Below, piece by piece: positions 1 through 5,562 of a DNA stretch of 5,748 bases. Every line of letters begins with the position of its first letter. The first letter of the stretch is position 1. The stretch spans positions 1 to 5,748 of the forward strand of contig JAKOXJ010000051.1 of NCBI GenBank assembly GCA_029781075.1. The letters are read 5' to 3'. This DNA is from a bacterium. GTDB taxonomy: Bacteria > Patescibacteriota > Saccharimonadia > Saccharimonadales > HK-STAS-PATE-42. The notes below the pieces were generated by a model. It did no database searches and was not told where the DNA came from. It was given only the letters and a program-made list of their open reading frames with translations. Made by a program: the position numbers and the translations under genes.

Positions 1-1
1 A

Positions 2-1015
2 ACTCTAGTTCAAGGTATTATGGAGGACCTCTACAAAGATAGAGAACGCGACATAATTTCTGGAAGATTTGGCCTAAACGGGAAGAAGAAGACTCTTGAT
101 GCTATTGGCAAAGAATACGGCGTTACCAGAGAACGTATACGTCAGCTTGAGAAGGGGATTGTTATACGTCTCCAAGTCAAAGCAGAAGAGGGCAAATTAG
201 CCGGTTTTAACGAGTACGAGACCAAACTAGCAGACCTAATCGAACAGAGCGGGGGAGTCTGCACAATAGCGCAACTAACAGTGCTAGCAGGAGAGGGAAC
301 TTCTAACGAAGCTGTCGCCAAGAACTCATTTGTAACTCTAATTTCTAGCAGATTAGTTTTGGTAGAAGAATCTGATCAATACAATCAAAGCGCAGTACTA
401 GCTAGCCACTACAAGAGCCCTTCTGAAGCCCTAAAAGAGGTAGACTCACTAGTTAATATCCTTACAGAGAACAAGAAGCCGATTTCTATCTCAGAACTAA
501 AAAAAGTTAATAACTTAAAAGAATCTGAAGCAGAAATCGAAGCAAAAGTTCTAGTTTCTACCCAAACCTACCAAAGAAAAGGTCTCTGGGGCCTAAAGAG
601 CTGGTCATCTGTTAACCCTAAGAGTATCAAAGATAAGATCTACATTGTTCTATCAGAGAACAAAGAGCCAATGCACTTTAGCGAGATCTACAAAGCTATC
701 CAGGCCGACAATACTTTTGCTAAAAGACAATTTACCATACAGGCTACTCATAACGAGTTAATTAGAGACCCTCGTTACGTTTTAGTAGGCCGTGGACGCT
801 ACGCTCTTAAGGAATGGGGTCATATAGAGGGTACAGTCGAAGATGTAATCGAAAAGGTCCTAAGAGACAACGACAACAAACCAATGCACCGTGACGAGAT
901 TATTAGAGGAGTCCTAAGATACAGACAAGTAAGGGAGACTACTATCGTCTTAAACCTACAATCAAAGCCAAAATTCAAACGCGTCGCCACCGCCACCTTC
1001 CAACTCGCCGACTAA
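2..1015 (+). CDS. Sigma-70 region 4 / HARE-type winged-helix transcription protein (5' end outside window)
   Basis: Probable DNA-binding transcription protein that may work with RNA polymerase. Counting from the ATG at 20, residues 6-52 match sigma-70 region 4: ERD(I)ISGRFGL, then a helix-turn-helix with TLDAIGKEYGVTRERIRQLE, the classic -35 recognition helix pattern. No region 2 (the -10 binding part) is visible. The rest looks like tandem winged helices: a weak unit at about 136-195, a clear HARE-HTH unit at about 200-267 (KEPMHFSEIYKAI, later GRGRYALKEWG), and another at about 272-329 (NKPMHRDEI). HARE-HTH is the fold of the RNA polymerase delta subunit. The ATG at 20 has no Shine-Dalgarno, and the frame is open to base 2 with sigma-like residues (TLVQGI), so the true start is probably upstream and the gene is partial. 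It may be a delta-like polymerase accessory protein or a specialised regulator; its targets cannot be told. Domain assignment is fairly sure, role is inferred. Confidence 0.85.
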   Translation, partial: TLVQGIMEDLYKDRERDIISGRFGLNGKKKTLDAIGKEYGVTRERIRQLEKGIVIRLQVKAEEGKLAGFNEYETKLADLIEQSGGVCTIAQLTVLAGEGTSNEAVAKNSFVTLISSRLVLVEESDQYNQSAVLASHYKSPSEALKEVDSLVNILTENKKPISISELKKVNNLKESEAEIEAKVLVSTQTYQRKGLWGLKSWSSVNPKSIKDKIYIVLSENKEPMHFSEIYKAIQADNTFAKRQFTIQATHNELIRDPRYVLVGRGRYALKEWGHIEGTVEDVIEKVLRDNDNKPMHRDEIIRGVLRYRQVRETTIVLNLQSKPKFKRVATATFQLAD

Positions 1016-1036
1016 AAGACTGTACCTATAAATTGT

Positions 1037-1309
1037 ATGAGTGAACTTCCCATTAATGAGAAAATATCAGGCTATTGGGACACCCTCATACCTGAGGATC
1101 TAATAAGCTTTGATAAAGCCCTGGATATAGCTTACGGGATAATAGAATCACAGCCACAAAACCATCCAGTTGGTTTTGCTATACCAAGTACAGGATTAGC
1201 AAGAATATTCTTTTCATCATTAATCAATAGTTTGAGTAATGAGATGCCCCCTCGAGAAGCTTTTTATAGACCATACACACCTCCAGGCATACCAGACGAG
1301 GAGAAATAG
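1037..1309 (+). CDS. Small hypothetical protein, 90 residues
   Basis: I do not recognise this protein. It begins 21 bp after the stop of the sigma4/HARE gene, on the same strand, and ends 51 bp before an intrinsic terminator, so it fits as the last gene of that transcription unit. The chain is acidic at the N-terminus (ISGYWDTLIPEDLISFDKAL), has a likely amphipathic helix around residues 25-38, a hydrophobic patch at 55-66 (ARIFFSSLINSL) too polar for a clear membrane span, and a proline-rich tail (YRPYTPPGIPDEEK). There is no signal peptide and no cysteine. No Shine-Dalgarno precedes the ATG; a TATAAA at 1027-1032 lies only 4 bp upstream, which could be a -10 box for a nearly leaderless message, though no good -35 is seen. 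It is probably a real lineage-specific gene, but a chance frame cannot be excluded. Confidence 0.55.
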   Translation: MSELPINEKISGYWDTLIPEDLISFDKALDIAYGIIESQPQNHPVGFAIPSTGLARIFFSSLINSLSNEMPPREAFYRPYTPPGIPDEEK

Positions 1310-1316
1310 AATAATC

Positions 1317-1336
1317 TAGTACAAAAATAGTACATA
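1317..1336 (+). repeat. 20-bp direct repeat, left copy (TAGTACA tandem)
   Basis: The copy reads TAGTACAAAAATAGTACATA and matches the copy at 1955-1974 in 19 of 20 bases. Each copy is itself two TAGTACA heptamers separated by 4 AT bases, an 11-bp period close to one helical turn, as in many operators. It starts 8 bp after the stop of the 90-residue gene and lies upstream of the terminator. The role is unknown. Confidence 0.7.
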
Positions 1337-1360
1337 ATAATAGTCATTCATGGATGTAGT

Positions 1361-1386
1361 AAAGGAACCAAAAGAGGTTCTTTTTT
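1361..1386 (+). terminator. Intrinsic (Rho-independent) terminator of the + strand unit
   Basis: The left arm AAAGGAACC (1361-1369) pairs with GGTTCTTTT (1376-1384) as a 9-bp stem, including one G-U pair, around a 6-base loop (AAAAGA). It is followed by an uninterrupted T run through 1386. It lies 51 bp after the stop of the 90-residue gene, so it would end the transcript carrying the sigma4/HARE gene and that small gene. The core is five solid pairs, three of them G-C; the outer pairs are A-T. Confidence 0.75.
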
Positions 1387-1531
1387 AATATCAACTCAAA
1401 AAGTAGTGAAGTTAGGGCTAAAAATAAGAATAGAAAAGTACAAAAAATATTTTCCTGGTCTAGATGGCAAAAGTAGTGCCAGAATAGTGAGGAGAAGAGG
1501 CATGAGAGTTCATATCAGAATTATAGATCTT

Positions 1532-1559
1532 ACGTCGCACAATGTATATTTTACGACAT
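1532..1559. other. dif: Candidate dif site (XerC/XerD recombination site)
   Basis: The element has the dif layout: an 11-bp arm ACGTCGCACAA (1532-1542), a 6-bp centre TGTATA (1543-1548) and an 11-bp arm TTTTACGACAT (1549-1559). The right arm read in reverse complement matches the left arm at 8 of 11 positions. Compared by eye with the E. coli dif sequence as I recall it, 18 of 28 bases agree, including the unbroken 10-base block AATGTATATT over the centre and its edges. In E. coli and many other bacteria, XerC and XerD bind the two arms and resolve chromosome dimers at dif, activated by FtsK. Support from context: it lies in a large gap between converging genes, with + strand G excess to its left and C excess to its right. 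Against: the arm usually bound by XerD, normally the best conserved, matches in only about 6 of 11 positions in either orientation. Confidence 0.4.
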
Positions 1560-1743
1560 TGATATATAAACCATAAGTTGAATGCCAATACCTCTTCTGG
1601 AGAGTAGTAACAGATAAGAATCTACAATTATATAGTGATAAGTGCATTACTCTATATATTTAAGCATCTCCTTTACTCAAGCAACACTAATGCCACTACT
1701 CTCAGAAGTAGTCTCAATTTACAGGGTATACTGTGAAATAAAT

Positions 1744-1806
1744 TTGACATATATGTGACTTTTCCACATTATATATTTGACATTTTTCCATAATATTATA
1801 TTTAAT
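1744..1806 (+). promoter_or_regulatory. Possible promoter region with repeated TTGACAT modules
   Basis: Two perfect -35-like hexamers TTGACA occur at 1744-1749 and 1777-1782. The first has CATTAT (1767-1772) after 17 bp; the second has TTTAAT (1801-1806) after 18 bp. A third, TTGACT at 1817-1822, lacks a good -10. Transcription to the right would enter non-coding DNA and then run antisense to ftsQ, so any product would be a small or antisense RNA. In DNA this AT-rich such matches arise easily, and no gene depends on them. Confidence 0.25.
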
Positions 1807-1954
1807 ATATTAATATTTGACTCATAGTACTTTTAGTCGTGAAATATATACATTATTTCGTCCACTCTACTCTAGCGTAAGAATGCAATAAATTTATACA
1901 AAATATAATTCTTAAGATAAATAGATTGAATAAAAATAAAAACAAATAGAAGTT

Positions 1955-1974
1955 TAGTACAAATATAGTACATA
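1955..1974 (+). repeat. 20-bp direct repeat, right copy (TAGTACA tandem)
   Basis: The copy reads TAGTACAAATATAGTACATA, differing from the copy at 1317-1336 at one base, and has the same two TAGTACA heptamers on an 11-bp period. It lies 65 bp beyond the stop of ftsQ. The two copies enclose 618 bp that contain the terminator, the dif-like element and the AT-rich block. Confidence 0.7.
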
Positions 1975-2039
1975 GGGAGCAGAAGGATAGTGGTCCAATA
2001 TTATTCCTGACACTAGAGGCAATCAGAGTCTTATAGGAA

Positions 2040-3026
2040 TTATCGGTATAAAACTCTTTCCGGAGTCCTAACATCAATGTAGGTTACCCCCCTTAACGCC
2101 TCTGCCCCACCCTTCTGTATAAATTTAATAGCTTTTGCGGCTGCTGTTCCACTCCTTGTAGTATCTTCGTCAATAGAAAAGATAATTCTAGTGTCTACCC
2201 CGTTAAGTAACAACTCTACACTTTTATAACTTTGAGCATCAATATTGACCTTACTGGGGTCGATCCCCTGCTCTCTCAAGACTGGTATTACCCCAACTAC
2301 CCATGCCAGCTTATCGGAGCTTGCCAGCACCTTAGAGCCAGGCTCAGTACCTAGACCACTTCCACCTATCTCAAGTGGCTTAAACTGCTCAATAAAGCTT
2401 GTTGAAGGTTCAAAGACCTGGCCCTTTTGATTTACATAAGATGGCGTACCATCCGCCCCAACCCACTTAACTAAAGGAATATTGGTCTTTATATCGGCCT
2501 CTGTTCTCATCCTTAAGATATTAAAGTGAAGTTTCGCCGAATCAACTTCATCCCGTCGTTCTTCTAAATTACTCTCAATGCCTCTATATCTCAAAAAAGC
2601 TGGTCTAATATAGCCGAATATACCCCCATCGAGCTGACTATTTAAAGAATTCTTCAGGTCTTGCTCATAACTAGTACCACCTCCGTTATCAAGGTTTAAA
2701 TGAACCCTTCTAGAGCTAATCGCCAATAGAAGAAAAATCCCAACTGACACCAATACAATCACCGCCAACCTCAATGTCACCTTAATCTGAACTCTGCGTC
2801 TTTTTCGGCGATTCTTCTCTTTAATCTCTTTATCAACCTCTTTCTTCTTCTCTTGCTCTAAGTTATTAATACTTGCGTTTGGGCGCCAAACTCCACTGTT
2901 AGCTAAAGAACTTGGAGCAACATTACTAGATGCAGCTAGACGCTTCTTCTTTGGAGGCTGAGTCCTAGATGACACAAAACCGCCCTCTTCGACACCTTCT
3001 TGCTTAACTAGTTTCTTTTTGAACAT
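2040..3026 (-). CDS. ftsQ: Divergent cell division protein FtsQ
   Basis: Bitopic divisome protein; in the family, FtsQ/DivIB links early and late division proteins and controls septal wall synthesis through FtsL/FtsB and FtsW/FtsI. The 328 residues show a cytoplasmic tail of about 80 residues rich in Lys/Arg and Ser (KKKR at 26-29, NRRKRRR at 72-78), one membrane span at about 83-104, then an extracytoplasmic part. In that part, SYVNQKGQVF (196-205) matches the FtsQ beta-domain motif and the C-terminus YIDVRTPERVLYR (316-328) matches the usual 'YIDLR...v.yr' ending. The POTRA-like region (about 107-190) is poorly conserved. The length is somewhat above the usual 250-300 because of the tail. 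It starts 17 bp after murG and is the last gene of the operon; GAGTGGG sits right against the ATG, so the ribosome site is poor. ftsA and ftsZ, often next, are absent. The identification rests mainly on the C-terminal half and on position. Confidence 0.82.
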   Translation of the reverse strand: MFKKKLVKQEGVEEGGFVSSRTQPPKKKRLAASSNVAPSSLANSGVWRPNASINNLEQEKKKEVDKEIKEKNRRKRRRVQIKVTLRLAVIVLVSVGIFLLLAISSRRVHLNLDNGGGTSYEQDLKNSLNSQLDGGIFGYIRPAFLRYRGIESNLEERRDEVDSAKLHFNILRMRTEADIKTNIPLVKWVGADGTPSYVNQKGQVFEPSTSFIEQFKPLEIGGSGLGTEPGSKVLASSDKLAWVVGVIPVLREQGIDPSKVNIDAQSYKSVELLLNGVDTRIIFSIDEDTTRSGTAAAKAIKFIQKGGAEALRGVTYIDVRTPERVLYR

Positions 3027-3043
3027 CCCACTCTATATCTAAC

Positions 3044-4240
3044 TTAATTAATCCGCTTAGACCTTTGGCTTAACAGCTCATTGACGATCTTGTCTACTGT
3101 ATCTGGCTTGGCTAATAAAGATATTCTATCCGACAGATCCACTCTACGTCGCTCGTCATTTAATAAGAACTGCAGTTCGCTTATAAACTCTTCTGGCTTA
3201 GCTAGTAGCTTTGTTTGATCAGCAACCAAAGCTGCCCCTAACTCATCCAATATCTGACCATTCTTCTTCTGATCAGTAAGACCAGCAGGGATTAGAATAG
3301 CTGGCTTAGCGCTGTTGGCTAGCTCCTGTATGGCCGAAGCACCTGCACGCGAGACCACAACATCAACAGCTCCATACAGCTTTGCCATTTCGGTAGTAAA
3401 ATCAAACGGCTTATAAAGTTTAGGTGCATCTAGAGTTTTTCTAATCTCTTTTGCTCTAACCATATCATCCCCAGATCCAGTCTGGTGTAACACCTGGATA
3501 CCAAGTCTATTTATATCTGCTATCGTACAAAAAATAAGTTCGTTCACTTTTTTAGCACCCAAACTCCCCCCTGTTATAAGCACTGTCTTACTTTTTTGAT
3601 CAAGGCCAAGCTCTACCCTTAACTCATGAGACTTCTTGCTAGATACTGGACTAAATCCTACACTAACAGGAACGCCTACAAGAGTTCTTGAATCTTCTTC
3701 TGCCTCCTTAGCGCTCTTTGGCATACCTGTTAATACACTTACAGCCCACCGACTTACAACCTTATTGGCAAGCCCCGGTCTTGAATCAGAATCATGGACA
3801 ACAATAGGGGCTTTCTTCCTAGCTGCATAACAGAACTCTAAAGCACCTGTTCCGCCCTTGCAAAATACTACCTCTGGCTTAAATTTGAAGAGTATCACCT
3901 TAGATTGAATTACCCCCAAGAGTGTCTTAAAAAGATCCCTAATATTGAGCAGCTGCGTCTTTATGTCTAAGATTTCCCTAAACTTACTTCTGGAATATCT
4001 TCTAAATCTACCCCCTGCAATATATCGAATCTCAAGATTACTCTTATAAGTATTTATAAGATCTTTAAAGATTTGTTCAGTTCGACCTCTATACCCCTTA
4101 TCACTAATCACTAATATTTTAGAGTCTGGATATTTTACAAAAACTTGTTCAGCAATATTCTTTATCGGGACAACATGTCCTCCCGTCCCTCCACCGACCA
4201 GAACGATCCATTTGTCTTCTTTTATTTTTTGCTTATTCAT
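3044..4240 (-). CDS. murG: MurG, lipid II-forming N-acetylglucosaminyltransferase
   Basis: Transfers GlcNAc from UDP-GlcNAc to lipid I (undecaprenyl-PP-MurNAc-pentapeptide), giving lipid II on the inner face of the membrane. It is a GT-B enzyme of family GT28. Visible motifs over 398 residues: the N-terminal glycine loop GGGTGGH (16-22), KGGTGAL (128-134), HDSDSRPGLANK (149-160, matching the E. coli HEQN...GLTNK segment), the C-domain loop GGSLGA (224-229), HQTGSGD (252-258), and the nucleotide-sugar site SRAGASAIQEL (297-307) with PAILIPAG and DQKKN (323-327). Substitutions relative to common forms are HD for HE at 149-150 and DQ for the frequent HQ at 323-324. The length is slightly above the usual 350-370, with extra basic residues at about 77-105 that may help membrane contact. 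Its ATG overlaps the ftsW stop (ATGA), implying translational coupling. Confidence 0.95.
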   Translation of the reverse strand: MNKQKIKEDKWIVLVGGGTGGHVVPIKNIAEQVFVKYPDSKILVISDKGYRGRTEQIFKDLINTYKSNLEIRYIAGGRFRRYSRSKFREILDIKTQLLNIRDLFKTLLGVIQSKVILFKFKPEVVFCKGGTGALEFCYAARKKAPIVVHDSDSRPGLANKVVSRWAVSVLTGMPKSAKEAEEDSRTLVGVPVSVGFSPVSSKKSHELRVELGLDQKSKTVLITGGSLGAKKVNELIFCTIADINRLGIQVLHQTGSGDDMVRAKEIRKTLDAPKLYKPFDFTTEMAKLYGAVDVVVSRAGASAIQELANSAKPAILIPAGLTDQKKNGQILDELGAALVADQTKLLAKPEEFISELQFLLNDERRRVDLSDRISLLAKPDTVDKIVNELLSQRSKRIN

Positions 4241-5550
4241 AAATCGTTTTCTCCAAAACCAATCATTCTATTCTTCTTATAGGTAGAAAGATTTAAGACT
4301 ACACCCATCATAGTCAGCATTATAACCAAGTTAGTCCCTCCGAGGCTAAAGAACGGCAATGGTACACCAGTGAATGGTATCAAGCCGAGGATAGAACCCA
4401 TATTAACGGCAAAATTGCCAATTATCCAACCTGTTATCCCCGCTACCACAGTTCTCCAATAAAGATCCAACCCCTGCATCACTTCTAGCATCTTCTTAAC
4501 TAGAGTCCCAAAAAGTGCCAGAATTACAATCGACCCGATTAAACCAAACTTCTCTGCGTATACTGCGAATATAGAGTCACTCGGAGCCTCTGGCAAATAC
4601 CCAAATGACTGCACGCTTTTTCCAACTCCTCTACCATATATACCACCACTTCCAATCGCAATCAGAGACTGCCTTAGATGATAATCTGATGGTGACTCAA
4701 CCTCTGCGCTATCCTTTGTGTTATTAGATCCAAAAAATGAAAGCAGTCTCTCTCTTCTATAACCGAACATCATAATACTCAAGAATAATCCCACTAGAGC
4801 CACGGCAGCCAGCTTAGCAATTACCTTTCCAGATACACCAGCTGAAGTTAAAATAAATAGCATAATCGTCGCTATAACAAGTGTAGTCCCAAGGTCTCTC
4901 TGCAGAATTAAAATAAACACCCCAATAATTGCAGCCAAGATACCTAAATATGCAACTTGAGTATTAGATTCTTTTGAAGTTGACTTAAAATACACCGCAA
5001 TACCACTTAAGAAGAAAACGACTCCTGCCTTAACAAGTTCTGACGGCTGCATACTAAGAGGTCCAATAGCGATCCACCTTCTACCTCCATAGACTACCTT
5101 ACCAACGCCAGGAATTAATATCATCCCACAAAGTAAGATCCCCAAGCCCAAGATATAGGGTGCATATTTTATTAAAAAATCTAGCTTAGGTATCTTATAT
5201 GTAATAAACATTCCCACCAACCCAATTAATAAGAACAGAGTTTGCCTACCAAGTCCTCCACCGGTTCTTCTCAGTACCGCTGGGCCAATCGCATACAAGG
5301 TAAGAGTTCCTAGAGCAATCATCAGCATCACTATCACCAGAATTGAATAATCCGCTCTCTTTCTTCTTTTACCTTCAAATCCAAATTTAGAAGTAAGTTT
5401 GATAAATAATCTTCTGCTCCAACCGAAACTAAGCATCTTTCTTAGTTCAGTATTAAAACCAACTGAGTTTAAAGATCTAGTATCTATTCCCCGTTCAAAT
5501 CTCCCAGAATTAAACTTGACTCCCCTACTATCTTGATTATTTATCATCAT
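4237..5550 (-). CDS. ftsW: FtsW, SEDS-family peptidoglycan glycosyltransferase
   Basis: Polytopic membrane enzyme that polymerises lipid II into glycan strands at the septum together with a class B PBP. It has 437 residues, with about 65 cytoplasmic N-terminal residues ending in a basic cluster (GKRRKRAD, 60-67), then hydrophobic segments consistent with the ten spans of SEDS proteins. Family motifs: GGRRWIAIGPLSMQPSEL (155-172), QRDLG (217-221) with the putative catalytic Asp219, YLPEAPSDSIFAVYAEKFG (318-336) and GVPLPFFSLGG (395-405). The usual QPDLG motif has Arg in place of Pro at 218. FtsW is preferred over RodA because of the murG and ftsQ neighbours. Two ATG codons in tandem (5545-5550) offer the start, with no clear Shine-Dalgarno; the next Met codon, at residue 39, is an alternative that would shorten the tail. 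It follows the upstream PBP gene by 12 bp. Confidence 0.94.
   Translation of the reverse strand: MMINNQDSRGVKFNSGRFERGIDTRSLNSVGFNTELRKMLSFGWSRRLFIKLTSKFGFEGKRRKRADYSILVIVMLMIALGTLTLYAIGPAVLRRTGGGLGRQTLFLLIGLVGMFITYKIPKLDFLIKYAPYILGLGILLCGMILIPGVGKVVYGGRRWIAIGPLSMQPSELVKAGVVFFLSGIAVYFKSTSKESNTQVAYLGILAAIIGVFILILQRDLGTTLVIATIMLFILTSAGVSGKVIAKLAAVALVGLFLSIMMFGYRRERLLSFFGSNNTKDSAEVESPSDYHLRQSLIAIGSGGIYGRGVGKSVQSFGYLPEAPSDSIFAVYAEKFGLIGSIVILALFGTLVKKMLEVMQGLDLYWRTVVAGITGWIIGNFAVNMGSILGLIPFTGVPLPFFSLGGTNLVIMLTMMGVVLNLSTYKKNRMIGFGENDL
4251..4254 (-). promoter_or_regulatory. Ribosome binding site of murG
   Basis: On the minus strand GGAG lies 10 bases before the murG ATG, inside the last codons of ftsW. 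It supports the overlapping ATGA start and contrasts with the weak or absent sites before ftsW, ftsQ and the two + strand genes. Confidence 0.5.
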
Positions 5551-5562
5551 ATTATTCTAATT

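Larger units (their letters stand above)
1310..2039. other. Long AT-rich convergent intergenic region, no convincing gene
   Basis: This 730-bp stretch separates two converging transcription units. No frame carries a recognisable protein. It contains a + strand terminator, two near-identical 20-bp direct repeats towards its ends, a dif-like element near 1545, and an AT-rich block at 1744-1816 with repeated modules and the 12-bp perfect palindrome TTAATATATTAA (1802-1813). Small hairpins are present: TGGCA/TGCCA at 1465-1481 and ACTACT/AGTAGT at 1695-1712. Possible long-range pairings are 1472-1478 with 1694-1700, 1486-1495 with 1667-1677, and 1493-1500 with 1591-1598 (the last two share a few bases). 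No match to tRNA, tmRNA, RNase P RNA or SRP RNA signature sequences was seen. For a compact genome this is unusually much non-coding DNA. It could be a terminus region, an unknown structured RNA, or a decayed gene. Confidence 0.75.

Noticed and set aside
1744..1822. Replication origin (AT-rich block plus DnaA-box-like TTTTCCACA)
   Set aside because: Only one box is within one mismatch, dnaA and dnaN are not nearby, and the converging genes and skew pattern suggest a terminus rather than an origin.
1317..1974. CRISPR array or insertion sequence
   Set aside because: Only two repeat copies 618 bp apart, no regular spacers, no terminal inverted repeats and no transposase or cas gene.
1310..2039. 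tRNA, tmRNA, RNase P RNA or SRP RNA in the gap
   Set aside because: No T-arm consensus or cloverleaf, and none of the conserved signature segments of these RNAs was found on either strand.
1853..2077. 74-residue minus-strand frame running out of the end of ftsQ, with a GGGG-rich stretch before a TTG start and a hydrophobic middle
   Set aside because: The purine stretch is coding sequence of ftsQ, the start is TTG, and the composition (Phe, Leu, Ile, Asn, Tyr) is what AT-rich non-coding DNA gives when translated. No family resemblance.
2245..2430. 61-residue + strand frame
   Set aside because: It lies wholly antisense inside ftsQ and has no ribosome site or recognisable motif.
3636..3830. 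64-residue + strand frame
   Set aside because: It lies antisense inside murG, which has clear motifs on the other strand throughout.
4237..4240. TGA codon of ftsW as a recoded glycine
   Set aside because: The TGA overlaps the murG ATG as ATGA and is preceded by a normal FtsW C-terminus, so it acts as a stop.
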